The notes: a model not told the origin generated them from the sequence alone. A DNA stretch of 64,000 nucleotides from Verrucomicrobiaceae bacterium (GCA_016713035.1 JADJPW010000009.1:186001-250000), one strand, 5' to 3'; shown: positions 1 through 8,640, numbered from the stretch's first letter. A program made the numbers and translations.

Positions 1-843
1 AATGAGCGCTGGATCATCATGATGGGCATCGGCTACTTTTCCGCCGCCGAGGGCATCGTGGGGGACAATATCCAGCACGTCGTGCGTGAGCTGGTGACTG
101 CGCCGGAGCTGAAGCTCGTCCTGGGCCGCCATGCGCATGAGGAAAACATCCACGCCGACTCGCTGCTGTACATGATTTCCTCCCTGGGCATCAATCCGCA
201 TGAGTGCGAGGCCATGTTCGAGCAGATCCCCACGATCGTCGCCAAGAACGAATTCGTCACCCGCATCTCCAACAGCATGCGCCGTGATTTGGACCTCACG
301 AAGCTGGAGAACAAGCAACTCCTCGCCCGCAACATCTTCATGTTCGGTCAGTGCATGGAGGGGACGCAGTTTTATGGCCTTTTCGGCATGATTTTGGCCC
401 TCTATCGCCAGAATAAGTTCCCCGGCATCGGCCAGATGTTCCGCTACACCCTGCGGGATGAGAGCAACCACATCGAAGTCTTCCGCAATCTCTTCATGGA
501 CCTCGTGGAGGAAAATCCAGACCTGTGGACGCCGGAGTTCCGCGAAGAACTCGTCGCCATCATGCGCGAGGCCATCGCTCTGGAGAAAAACTTCATCCGC
601 GACTGCCTGCCCGTGAATGCCGTGGGCCTCAGCGCAGCGGAATTCGAGCAATACATCGACTTCATCGCCGACCGCCGCCTCGCGGGCTGCGGCCTGCCCG
701 CCCTGAATCCGGGCGTGAAAAACCCGCTCCCTTGGCTGGCCGACCTCATGGACGTGCGCAAGGAGCAGAACTTCTTCGAAGGCAAAGTCACCGATTACCA
801 AAAGTCCTCTGCCCTCTCCCACTCCTCCGACGACGACCTCTAA
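1..843 (+). CDS. nrdB: Ribonucleotide reductase small subunit (class Ic-like), 5' partial
   Basis: Small (beta) subunit of class I ribonucleotide reductase, which holds the metal cofactor used to start reduction of ribonucleotides to deoxyribonucleotides. The frame is open from base 1, so the N-terminus lies outside the window; the stop is at 841-843. Visible dimetal ligands are the Glu in YFSAAEGIVG (codon 49-51), Glu and His in EENIH (codons 142 and 151), and the Glu and His of DESNHIEVF. At the place of the radical tyrosine (codon 163-165) there is Leu, and the first metal ligand is Glu rather than Asp. Both match the chlamydial Mn/Fe class Ic type as I recall it, where the tyrosine is replaced by Phe, Leu or Val. 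It is followed by nrdA on the same strand, in the order beta then alpha. Confidence 0.93.
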   Translation, partial: NERWIIMMGIGYFSAAEGIVGDNIQHVVRELVTAPELKLVLGRHAHEENIHADSLLYMISSLGINPHECEAMFEQIPTIVAKNEFVTRISNSMRRDLDLTKLENKQLLARNIFMFGQCMEGTQFYGLFGMILALYRQNKFPGIGQMFRYTLRDESNHIEVFRNLFMDLVEENPDLWTPEFREELVAIMREAIALEKNFIRDCLPVNAVGLSAAEFEQYIDFIADRRLAGCGLPALNPGVKNPLPWLADLMDVRKEQNFFEGKVTDYQKSSALSHSSDDDL

Positions 844-876
844 ATCCTTTCTGTGATGCAAAGCCCACGTCGGGAG

Positions 877-894
877 CCTCCGACGGAGGTTTTT
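877..894 (+). terminator. Small hairpin plus T-run between nrdB and nrdA
   Basis: CCTCC-GAC-GGAGG followed by TTTTT, 34 bases after the nrdB stop and 57 before the nrdA start. The stem is short (5 bp), so it may only weaken read-through and set the nrdB/nrdA ratio rather than end the transcript. Confidence 0.4.
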
Positions 895-950
895 CATCCG
901 ATCCAATGCCCCGCATCTGTTAATCAAAATCCAACAACATCCTCCCTCCC

Positions 951-3900
951 ATGATTGCCAGTCTGCTCCAAGAAGATGCGGTCCTCCGCAAGATCAACAA
1001 AGCCCCGAAAGACCAACGCACCCGCTATGAGTGGCGCTCCCTCGCCTCTGCCGCACCCGCGCGGCCAGAGCCCACTCTGCCCACGGGCATGAAAGTGGTC
1101 ATCGGCGGCAGTGAGCGCGACTTCGACTCCTCCGAGATCATGGACACCGTCGGCGGAGCACTCGCAGACCTGTTCACCTCCCGCCAGCGTGAGGGTGAGA
1201 TCTTTTCGGACGAAAACCGTGCCTTCGTGCAGCAGATCGCCCGCGTCGTCACGGAGGAGCTCTGCCAGCGCAGCACCCAGCTCGCAGACGGCAGCAGCAG
1301 CGCCGTCACACTGAACACGCGAGACATCCACCAGTGCATCGAGCGTGCCCTCGTGAAGCAAAACAAATATGACGTCGCCCGCTCCCTGGCCGAGCGTCGC
1401 AAGCACAACGCCGACTACGACCCCTTCGCCGGCAGCACCCCTCTCCCCCTCATCGTGAATACCAAAGTCATCCGCCGCAGCGGCCAGCTCGTCCCCTGGA
1501 ACCATAACAAAATCGAGATCGCCGTCCGCAAGGCCTTCCTCTCCCTCGAGCTCGACTCCTCCCCTGCCGTCTCCATCGCCGAGTCCATCGGCCGCATCAT
1601 CGCAGAAGAGAACAAGCAGTTTATGCACATCGAAGACGTGCAAAACCTGGTCGAAGAAGAGCTCATGAAGCAGGGCTACTTCAAAGTCGCCCGCGCCTAC
1701 ATCCAGTACCGTGCCCTGCGCAACAACATGCGCACCGAAGAAGAGCAGCAAGTCGCAGAAGCAGAGGCCACCGAAAGCGAAAACCAGCAGGCCCTCCTCC
1801 TCATCAAAACCGCCGACGGCAACTCCTTCCTCTGGGATGGCACCGACCTGAAAAAGCGCATCGACTTTGCCTCCCTCGGCCTCGACCTCTGCCTCAGCCG
1901 TGCAGACATCGAGATGGAGCTACGCCGCTCCCTGAACTCCGACATCTCCACCGAAGACCTTCGCAAAACCGTCATCCTCAATGCGAAGACCCTCATGCAG
2001 AAGGACGCTGACTTCGCGAAATTCTCCGGCCGCATCCTCCTCAGCTACATCTACGAGGAAGTCCTCGGCTGGGACATCGTCCGCGATGGCATCGAGAGCC
2101 TCCGCGACTTCCACCGCCGCACCTTCCGCCGCAATCTCGCCCGTGGCGTCGAAATCGAGCGCTACAACCCCAAGCTCCTCGAATTCGATCTCGACAAGCT
2201 CGCCGACAGCCTCGACCCCGCCGCCGATCTCGACTTCGACTTCCTCGGCATCCAGACCCTCTACGACCGCTACCTCATCGTCGATAAAAAGACCAAGCCC
2301 AACAAGCGCCTCGAGACCCCGCAGCTCTTCTGGATGCGCGTCGCCATGGGCCTGAACCTCGGCGAAAAAGACACCCCCGAAGAAAAGATCGCCGGCATCT
2401 ACAAGATGTACAAAGGCCGCCGCTTCTGCTCCAGCACCCCTACCCTCTTCAACAGCGGCACCCTCCACTCCCAGCTCAGCTCCTGCTACCTCTACAAAGT
2501 GGACGACAGCATCGAGTCCATCATGATCCGCGGCATCGCGGAAAACGCCTTCCTCTCCAAGTGGGCAGGCGGCCTCGGCGGCTCCTGGACCAGTGTCCGC
2601 GGCACCGGCGGCTACATCAAAGGCACCAACGGCGAATCCCAAGGCGTCATCCCCTTCCTCAAGCTCCACAACGACCAGCTCATCGCCGTCAATCAAGGCG
2701 GCAAGCGCCGTGGCTCCGGCTGCGCCTATCTTGAGATCTGGCACAACGACATCGAAGACTTCCTCCAGCTCCGTGTGAACACCGGCGACGAGCGCCGCCG
2801 CACCCACGACCTGAATACCGCCAACTGGATCCCAGACGTCTTCATGAAGCGCATGGAAGCCCGTGAAAACTGGACCCTCTTCCGCGCCAACGAAGTCCCC
2901 GACCTCCATGAGCTCTACGGCTCCGCCTTCGAAAAACGCTACTGCGAATACGAAGTCCTCGCCCGCGAAGGCAAAATCCACAGCAAAGAAATGCCCGCCA
3001 TCGACCTGTGGAAAAAGATGCTCAAAGCCATCTTTGAAACCGGTCACCCCTGGATCACCTTCAAAGACCCCTGCAACGTCCGCAGCCCTCAGGATCACGT
3101 CGGCGTCATCCACAGCTCCAATCTCTGCACCGAGATCACCCTGAACACCTCCGCAGACGAGACCGCCGTCTGCAACCTCGGCTCCGTCCTCATCGACAAC
3201 CACCTCGACGACGCAGGCCACATCGACCACGCACGCCTCCGCGAGACCATCCGCACCGCCGTGCGCATGCTCGACAACGTCATCGACATCAACTTCTACC
3301 CCACCGGAGCCGCCAAGACCTCCAACGAGCGCCACCGCCCCATCGGCCTCGGCGTCATGGGCCTCCAATACGCCCTCTACCGCAAAGGCATCCCCTTCGC
3401 CTCCAAAGAAGCCGTCGAATTCAACGACGAAGCCATGGAAGCCATCGCCTACTACGCCTACGAGGCCTCCAGCGACCTCGCCGCCGAGCGTGGCACCTAC
3501 TCCACCTACCAGGGCAGCAAATGGTCCCGTGGCATCCTCCCCCAAGACACCATCGACATGCTCGAAAAAGAGCGCGGCGTCGAAATCGACCTCCCACGCG
3601 GCGGCAAAATGGACTGGAGCGCCCTCCGTGCGAAAATCGCCAAGCAAGGCATGCGCAACAGCAACGTCCTCGCCATCGCCCCCACCGCCACCATCAGCAA
3701 CATCATGGGCTCCAGCCCCTGCATCGAGCCATTGATGAGCAACATGCTCGTGAAGTCCAACCTCTCCGGCGACTTCATGGTCCTCAATCCCTACCTCATC
3801 CGCGACCTCAAAAAACGCGGCCTCTGGAACGAAGAAATCCAGAACAAGCTCAAATACATGGACGGCGAAATCGAAGGCATCGACGAAATCCCCGTCGATC

Positions 3901-4259
3901 TGAAGCGCCGCTACGCCACCGCCTTCAGCATCGACTGGAGCTGGCTCGTGGACGCCGCCGCCCGCCGTCAGAAATGGATCGACCAGAGCCAGAGCGTGAA
4001 CCTCTTCTTTGGTGGTGGCGAGCTCAGCACCCTCAGCCACATGTACCGTGGAGCGTGGAAAAAAGGCCTCAAAACCACCTACTACCTCCGCACCCGCAGC
4101 GCCTCCAACATCGAAAAAAGCACCGCCGAAGTCGAAAAAGAAATGCGCGGCCTCATCGGCCAAGCCAACGCCAATAAACGCGAATACACATCCGAAGAAG
4201 CCATGGCCTGCTCCATCGAAGCCATGCGAAATGGCGGAACGTGCGAGGCTTGTCAGTAA
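951..4259 (+). CDS. nrdA: Ribonucleoside-diphosphate reductase large subunit
   Basis: Catalytic (alpha) subunit of class I ribonucleotide reductase, 1102 aa. The N-terminus carries two ATP-cone-like allosteric domains: about residues 46-150, rather divergent, and about 165-265, with the usual VIRRSGQLVPW start. The barrel follows. The catalytic site is seen as NLCTEI with Asn724, Cys726 and Glu728; the partner cysteine of the active-site pair is Cys512 in SSCYLY. The C-terminal redox tail is CEACQ, which receives electrons from thioredoxin or glutaredoxin. The length exceeds the usual ~750-850 aa because of the double cone, which chlamydial class Ic enzymes also expand. The ATG start lies 107 bp after nrdB, so the two are probably co-transcribed. 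Confidence 0.96.
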   Translation: MIASLLQEDAVLRKINKAPKDQRTRYEWRSLASAAPARPEPTLPTGMKVVIGGSERDFDSSEIMDTVGGALADLFTSRQREGEIFSDENRAFVQQIARVVTEELCQRSTQLADGSSSAVTLNTRDIHQCIERALVKQNKYDVARSLAERRKHNADYDPFAGSTPLPLIVNTKVIRRSGQLVPWNHNKIEIAVRKAFLSLELDSSPAVSIAESIGRIIAEENKQFMHIEDVQNLVEEELMKQGYFKVARAYIQYRALRNNMRTEEEQQVAEAEATESENQQALLLIKTADGNSFLWDGTDLKKRIDFASLGLDLCLSRADIEMELRRSLNSDISTEDLRKTVILNAKTLMQKDADFAKFSGRILLSYIYEEVLGWDIVRDGIESLRDFHRRTFRRNLARGVEIERYNPKLLEFDLDKLADSLDPAADLDFDFLGIQTLYDRYLIVDKKTKPNKRLETPQLFWMRVAMGLNLGEKDTPEEKIAGIYKMYKGRRFCSSTPTLFNSGTLHSQLSSCYLYKVDDSIESIMIRGIAENAFLSKWAGGLGGSWTSVRGTGGYIKGTNGESQGVIPFLKLHNDQLIAVNQGGKRRGSGCAYLEIWHNDIEDFLQLRVNTGDERRRTHDLNTANWIPDVFMKRMEARENWTLFRANEVPDLHELYGSAFEKRYCEYEVLAREGKIHSKEMPAIDLWKKMLKAIFETGHPWITFKDPCNVRSPQDHVGVIHSSNLCTEITLNTSADETAVCNLGSVLIDNHLDDAGHIDHARLRETIRTAVRMLDNVIDINFYPTGAAKTSNERHRPIGLGVMGLQYALYRKGIPFASKEAVEFNDEAMEAIAYYAYEASSDLAAERGTYSTYQGSKWSRGILPQDTIDMLEKERGVEIDLPRGGKMDWSALRAKIAKQGMRNSNVLAIAPTATISNIMGSSPCIEPLMSNMLVKSNLSGDFMVLNPYLIRDLKKRGLWNEEIQNKLKYMDGEIEGIDEIPVDLKRRYATAFSIDWSWLVDAAARRQKWIDQSQSVNLFFGGGELSTLSHMYRGAWKKGLKTTYYLRTRSASNIEKSTAEVEKEMRGLIGQANANKREYTSEEAMACSIEAMRNGGTCEACQ

Positions 4260-4284
4260 TGCCTTTCTTCATTTCACTCTGACT

Positions 4285-4315
4285 TTTGTCTGACGGGGCC
4301 GACCCGTCAGACAAA
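4285..4315. terminator. Perfect 13-bp inverted repeat after nrdA
   Basis: TTTGTCTGACGGG and CCCGTCAGACAAA form a perfect 13-bp stem around the loop GCCGA, 26 bp downstream of the nrdA stop. A-rich and T-rich ends flank the GC core on both sides, so it could work as a terminator in either direction, although no long T-run follows on the plus strand. Confidence 0.65.
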
Positions 4316-4443
4316 CGATGTCACGGCTGCAAGCCTTGCCACTTGAGCATGGCCATTCGCAGCAAAACGGCGCGGCCTCTCTCGTTTTGGTCAACCACGG
4401 CGGCAGCGTCTCAACCGGCTGCCATTCTGCCAAAAGGCTCATT

Positions 4444-4695
4444 CCCCGCACGGTGGAACAGAGCCCCCGCACGGTGGAACGGAGCCCCCGCGTGGCGGAA
4501 CGAAGCTCCCGAGCGGTGGAACGGAGCTCCCGAGCGGTGGAACGGAGCCCCCGAACGACGGAACGGAGCCCCCGAACGACGGAACGGAGCCCCCGCACGG
4601 CGGAACGAAGCCCCCGCATGGCGGAACGAAGCCCCCGAACGACGGAACGGAGCCCCCGCACGGCGGAACGAAGCCCCCGAGCGGCGGAGTGGGGA
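4444..4695. repeat. 21-bp tandem repeat, about 12 copies
   Basis: Twelve consecutive 21-bp units, each with the pattern CCCG..CGG.GGAACG.AGC; some are identical (4507-4527 equals 4528-4548; 4549-4569 equals 4570-4590). The array decays after 4695. It fills much of the 600-bp gap between nrdA and the reductase gene at 4863. Because 21 is a multiple of three and the unit lacks stops in five frames, several overlapping open frames of 150-220 codons exist on both strands, each a 7-residue repeat. None has a recognisable domain, so I treat the array as non-coding. No spacers of CRISPR type are present. Confidence 0.9.
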
Positions 4696-4710
4696 CCCCA
4701 AATGGCGGGA

Positions 4711-4744
4711 AAAGGGCCTTTTTCGTGCAAAAACGGCCTTTTTG
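4711..4744. other. Interrupted hairpin with A/T tracts downstream of the tandem repeat
   Basis: AAAAGG...TTTTT and AAAAA...CCTTTT arms pair around a CGTGC loop, with a short GC stretch that does not pair well. It sits between the 21-bp array and the next gene and could be a weak terminator in either direction. The rest of the gap up to 4862 shows nothing recognisable. Confidence 0.3.
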
Positions 4745-4862
4745 GCCAAAAACCGCGCCCAGGCGGCCTTTTCGCCATGCTCTTTTGAACGCGTCAGCGC
4801 CACTTTTGGGGCCATACGAACAAGATTGAAGGGGTGGGAGGAATGGGCTTTTCTCGGCGGGA

Positions 4863-5801
4863 TTGGACACGTTACCCACATCACCCCGCATCGCAGTCGT
4901 CGGCTCTGGAGCCGTGGGGGGGTATTATGGGGCTCGATTGGCACAGCATGGGCATGAGGTGCATTTTTTGCTGCGCTCGGATTATGCGGCGGTGCAGCGC
5001 GATGGACTGCGGGTGCAGAGCCATGAGGGGGATTTCATCTTGCCGCAGGTGCATTGTCACCGGGAGACGAGCGAGATCGGCCCCTGTGATCTGGTGATCG
5101 TGGCGCTGAAGGCCACGGCCAATGATCTGCTGCTCGATCTGCTGCCACCGCTGCTCCGTGAGGACACGCTGATCCTGACGCTCCAAAATGGCCTGGGCAG
5201 TGATGACTTCCTCGCACAGCACTTTGGTAGTGAGCGTGTGCTGGGTGGGCTGTGCTTCGTGTGCATCAATCGCACGGCTCCAGGGGTGATCGTGCATCTG
5301 GCGCAGGGGCATATCGCCCTGGGGGAGCATGCAGAGGCCCCGCTGGAGCGTACGCGGGCGCTGGCCGCGCTGCTGAAAGGCGCTGGCATCTCCTGTAGCG
5401 TGGAGCAGCAGCTACGAACGGCGCGGTGGAAGAAGCTGGTCTGGAACATCCCTTTCAATGGCCTGTCCATCGCCGCAGGCGGTGTCGATACAGCCGCTAT
5501 CCTGGCGGATACCGCGCTGGAGCAGCGTGTGCGTGAGCTGATGGCCGAGATCATCGAAACAGCGACGCAGCTCGGCCACGCGATGCCTGCGGGCCTGATC
5601 GAAAACATGATCGAGCGCACTCGGACCATGGCTGGCTATAAGCCGAGTAGCCTGATCGACTTCCAAGCCGGTCGCGAGGTGGAGATCGACGCGATCTGGG
5701 CGGAGCCCATCCGGCGAGCCGAGCAAGCAGGGCTGCGCATGCCGCGTGTGGCAGCGCTACTGGCCGAGATCCGTCAAAAAGTGGCCGCAGCAGCTGCGTG
5801 A
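4863..5801 (+). CDS. Ketopantoate reductase-like protein (PanE/ApbA family)
   Basis: 312-aa NADPH-dependent oxidoreductase of the 2-dehydropantoate 2-reductase family, which makes pantoate for coenzyme A. The N-terminal Rossmann motif is VVGSGAVGGYYGARL (about residues 11-25). LTLQNG (about residue 105) and a helical C-terminal domain containing WKKLVWNIPFN and the late motif KPSSLIDFQAGREVEID are typical of the family. The start is taken as TTG at 4863: an in-frame stop lies at 4827-4829 and there is no ATG or GTG between it and the glycine motif. The gene is convergent with the M23 peptidase (16 bp between stops). Family membership is clear; ketopantoate as the actual substrate is inferred. 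Confidence 0.88.
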   Translation: MDTLPTSPRIAVVGSGAVGGYYGARLAQHGHEVHFLLRSDYAAVQRDGLRVQSHEGDFILPQVHCHRETSEIGPCDLVIVALKATANDLLLDLLPPLLREDTLILTLQNGLGSDDFLAQHFGSERVLGGLCFVCINRTAPGVIVHLAQGHIALGEHAEAPLERTRALAALLKGAGISCSVEQQLRTARWKKLVWNIPFNGLSIAAGGVDTAAILADTALEQRVRELMAEIIETATQLGHAMPAGLIENMIERTRTMAGYKPSSLIDFQAGREVEIDAIWAEPIRRAEQAGLRMPRVAALLAEIRQKVAAAAA

Positions 5802-5817
5802 GTGGCGCTGAGCGCCG

Positions 5818-6510
5818 TCATTCCATCCATGCTGGCGCGGGGCTCAGGCTCGTCGCACCAGCACCACGGCGCTGGGCGATGAATTTTTCTGGCGACACGC
5901 GATTGAGCGGTGTGTCGGCGTAGCCTTCGGCGGGATTGATGTAGGGGCCGGTGCGGACCTCAAAGTGCAGATGGGCCAGATAGGCACCCTCCGCCGTGCC
6001 CACGTGGCCAATGGGCTCGCCACGGCGCACGAGCTGGCCAGGTTTCACGCTCATGTCCTGCAAATGCGCATACATCGTCTGCACCACGGGGCCTAGCTCA
6101 TCCCCCGCAGGCAAGCGATGCGCCACGATGATCATTTTCCCCCAACCCGAGCCCGGCATGCCGGTGTACACCACGCGGCCATCACCAGCGGCATAGACGG
6201 CGTCACCGAGGTCGGAATTCTCACCGCCGATGCCATTGAGATCATCCCCCAAATGCCGCGAGATGCGGAAGGCCCGCGCATTGTAAGTCAGCGCTCCGTG
6301 CTGGGAGCCCATGGGCATGTCAAAGCGCACGGCCAGCGGTAGCGTCACCACCTCCTGCGGCGTCAGCCGGTAAAAGGCCGGGTCTGCTGGAGCCTCCACC
6401 ATCTGCATGATGCTGCTGGTGACACCATGCGAGCGCCACCACCAGAACACGGCGGCAGCGCCCACCAGCAGCAGGCTAAAAAGAATGGCGAGAACGCGGA
6501 TGAAGGCCAT
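5818..6510 (-). CDS. M23-family metallopeptidase, membrane-anchored
   Basis: About 230 aa. The N-terminus AFIRVLAILFSLLLVG is a signal anchor followed by a short WWW patch. The C-terminal half is an LytM/M23 domain with VYAAGDGRVVYTG, MYAHLQDMSVKPGQLVRRGEPIGHVG and the zinc-site motif HLHFEVR. Such enzymes cut peptidoglycan cross-bridges or act as LytM regulators in the periplasm. The start is the ATG at 6508-6510, because the hydrophobic anchor begins right after it and upstream frame overlaps the divergent neighbour. The two divergent start codons are separated by only 9 bp. Confidence 0.85.
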   Translation of the reverse strand: MAFIRVLAILFSLLLVGAAAVFWWWRSHGVTSSIMQMVEAPADPAFYRLTPQEVVTLPLAVRFDMPMGSQHGALTYNARAFRISRHLGDDLNGIGGENSDLGDAVYAAGDGRVVYTGMPGSGWGKMIIVAHRLPAGDELGPVVQTMYAHLQDMSVKPGQLVRRGEPIGHVGTAEGAYLAHLHFEVRTGPYINPAEGYADTPLNRVSPEKFIAQRRGAGATSLSPAPAWME

Positions 6511-6519
6511 GCTGCTAGC

Positions 6520-6840
6520 ATGGCACGTTTCCATCCTCCAGGTCAATGCCCCGCGTGTGGCGAATGGGTCCCCAAAGGCCGCGCTGCATGCGATGATTGC
6601 GGCGCATGTGAGAAATCCGGCTGGCGTGACCCCGACGATGCACGCTCTCGCGATGGGCTGGATCTCCCCGATGAAGATGACTTCGATTACGAGGACTTCG
6701 TGGCCCGCGAGTTCGGCCAGGGCAGCAGACGTTCCGCGTCCATCAGTGGCAATCGCCACAGCCTATGGTTCTGGGCGGGGCTGATCCTCTTCCTCATCTT
6801 TCTCCTGGGCTTTTTGATGCCGCTTTTCACCGGCAAGTGA
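6520..6840 (+). CDS. Small zinc-ribbon protein with C-terminal membrane anchor
   Basis: 106 aa. It starts with MARFHPPGQCPACGEW and carries CPAC plus CDDCGAC, a four-cysteine zinc-ribbon arrangement within the first 35 residues. An acidic stretch (DLPDEDDFDYEDF) follows, then one transmembrane segment near the C-terminus (WFWAGLILFLIFLLGFLMPLF). No enzyme motif is seen and I do not recognise a named family. The gene is divergent from the M23 peptidase, with ATG at 6520 close to the peptidase start. Confidence 0.7.
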   Translation: MARFHPPGQCPACGEWVPKGRAACDDCGACEKSGWRDPDDARSRDGLDLPDEDDFDYEDFVAREFGQGSRRSASISGNRHSLWFWAGLILFLIFLLGFLMPLFTGK

Positions 6841-6851
6841 GCGCACAGAAG

Positions 6852-8342
6852 ATGAAAAGCCCACCGATCAAGCCTTGTATTGATCCACTGCAATCTCCAA
6901 CGCCTCCGCCCTTGTCCCCACATCCCTTCCATCGCCGCACTTTGCTCCAACGCTTCGGACTCGGTCTGGGCGGGATCGCCTTGAATGAAATGCTCGCTCA
7001 GGAGAGCCTCGGAGCCGCCGCAGCGGCAGTCGATCGTGGGGTGCTGGGTAGCACGCATCATTTCGCGAGGGCGAAGCGCATCATCTACCTCTTCATGTCC
7101 GGCGGGCCTTCGCATCTGGACCTCTTCGATCACAAGCCGCTGCTCAATCAGCGCCACGGCGAGCAGCTCCCCGATAGCGTGCGCGGTGGGCAGCGCCTCA
7201 CGGGCATGTCGGGCAATCAATCGTCGATCCCGATGGTGGGCTCGCCTTTCAAATTCACCCAGCACGGGCAGGCAGGCGCTACCTTCAGCGAGCTGCTCCC
7301 ACACACCGCAAGCATCGCGGATGAGATGTGCGTCGTGCGGTCGATGTACACGGAAAGCATCAATCACGGCCCTGGAGTGACTTTTTTCCAAACAGGCTCC
7401 CAGATCGCCGGCAGGCCCAGCATGGGCGCGTGGCTCAGCTACGGCCTAGGGGCAGAAAATGCCAATTTGCCGTCTTTTGTCGTCCTGATCACCAAAGGCA
7501 AAGGTGGGCAGCCATTGGGCGCTCATCTGTGGGGAAGCGGCTTTTTGCCCACGAAGCATCAAGGCGTGCTTTTTCGTGCTGCGAAGGACCCCGTGCTCTA
7601 TCTGGGCAATCCAGACGGCGTGGACGAAAAAAGCCGCCGCATGATGCTGGATCGGCTCAAAGAGCTGCATCAGCACCAGCTCGCAGGCACGCCTGATGCC
7701 GAGATCGCAAACCGCATCGACCATTATGAAATGGCCTACCGCATGCAGAGCAGCATCCCAGAGGCCACCGGCATCCAGGATGAGCCGCAGCACATCCTCG
7801 ACAGCTATGGCCCAGATGTGAAGACGCCGGGCACCTTCGCGGCGAACTGCCTGCAAGCACGGCGGCTCGCAGAGCGCGGTGTGCGCTTCATCCAGCTCTA
7901 TCATCAGGACTGGGATCATCACGGTGGGCTGCCAGGAGCACTACCCCGGCTCTGCAAAGAGACCGATCAGCCCGCCGCTGCGCTGGTGAAGGATCTGAAG
8001 CAGCGCGGCCTGCTGGATGACACGCTCGTCGTCTGGGGTGGTGAATTCGGCCGCACGAATTACTGCCAGGGAAAAATCAGTGCCAACTTCGGGCGTGATC
8101 ATCATCCGCGCTGTTTCAGTGCCTGGATGGCCGGTGGCGGCATCAAGGCCGGCAGCGTGTATGGCGAGACAGACGACTTCGGCTACAACGTGGCCCGCGA
8201 TGGCCTGCACATCCACGATTTCCACGCCACGCTGATGCACCTGCTCGGCATCGACCACGAGCGGCTCACCTACAAGTTCCAAGGCCGCCGCTATCGCCTC
8301 ACCGATGTGCACGGGCATCTCGTGAAAGGAGTATTGGCTTAA
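6852..8342 (+). CDS. DUF1501 domain-containing secreted protein
   Basis: 496 aa of the DUF1501 (sulfatase-like) family, abundant in planctomycetes and verrucomicrobia. A twin-arginine-type segment (HRRTLLQRFGLGLGGIAL) near residues 20-45 suggests Tat export. Family landmarks are IIYLFMSGGPSHLDLFDHKP, VVWGGEFGRTNY, NFGRDHHPRCFSAWMAGGG and the terminal DFHATLMHLLGIDHERLTYKFQ stretch. The molecular function is not established. Usually the gene sits beside a DUF1549/DUF1553 cytochrome-type gene; none is here. The ATG at 6852 has AGAAG just upstream. A small membrane protein gene follows at once. Confidence 0.88.
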   Translation: MKSPPIKPCIDPLQSPTPPPLSPHPFHRRTLLQRFGLGLGGIALNEMLAQESLGAAAAAVDRGVLGSTHHFARAKRIIYLFMSGGPSHLDLFDHKPLLNQRHGEQLPDSVRGGQRLTGMSGNQSSIPMVGSPFKFTQHGQAGATFSELLPHTASIADEMCVVRSMYTESINHGPGVTFFQTGSQIAGRPSMGAWLSYGLGAENANLPSFVVLITKGKGGQPLGAHLWGSGFLPTKHQGVLFRAAKDPVLYLGNPDGVDEKSRRMMLDRLKELHQHQLAGTPDAEIANRIDHYEMAYRMQSSIPEATGIQDEPQHILDSYGPDVKTPGTFAANCLQARRLAERGVRFIQLYHQDWDHHGGLPGALPRLCKETDQPAAALVKDLKQRGLLDDTLVVWGGEFGRTNYCQGKISANFGRDHHPRCFSAWMAGGGIKAGSVYGETDDFGYNVARDGLHIHDFHATLMHLLGIDHERLTYKFQGRRYRLTDVHGHLVKGVLA

Positions 8343-8343
8343 A

Positions 8344-8640
8344 ATGCAGCCGGATGTCCCTTTAGAGTTGAAAACTCAGTGTGATTTGAGTCGTCGGCTT
8401 GCGCTGGGTTTTGTGGGTACATTCGTTGCCCCATTTGGTCCGTTTGCGGTATTCGTTGGCTGGCGAGCCATGAATCAAATCGAGAAATCAGGTTGTCGTT
8501 TGGTTGGTATTCGAATGGCCTATTGGTGTTTTTGGGTCGGCCTTTTGCAAACGCTGACACTCTTGCCGATGATCTGGCTGCTATTTCGATGGTTCTACGA
8601 TGCTGACCATCCCCAACCAAGTAATTCGGAAGCGCTCTGA
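8344..8640 (+). CDS. Small two-helix membrane protein
   Basis: 98 aa, beginning one base after the DUF1501 stop codon, so probably co-translated. Two hydrophobic segments are visible, about residues 20-40 (ALGFVGTFVAPFGPFAVFVG) and 58-83 (AYWCFWVGLLQTLTLLPMIW). No family is recognised. Base composition is lower in GC than its neighbours, which might mark a recent arrival. Confidence 0.6.
   Translation: MQPDVPLELKTQCDLSRRLALGFVGTFVAPFGPFAVFVGWRAMNQIEKSGCRLVGIRMAYWCFWVGLLQTLTLLPMIWLLFRWFYDADHPQPSNSEAL

Noticed and set aside
1920..4163. 747-codon open frame antisense to nrdA
   Set aside because: It mirrors the strongly conserved nrdA frame; its sequence is biased to Ala/Val/Gly/Glu/Asp and shows no domain. 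It is a by-product of GC-rich codon use.
4444..4695. CRISPR array
   Set aside because: Repeats are directly adjacent with no spacers and no cas genes.
4269..4957. Five overlapping open frames across the 21-bp repeat
   Set aside because: All arise because the repeat unit is a multiple of three without stops; no unique domain or credible start in any of them.
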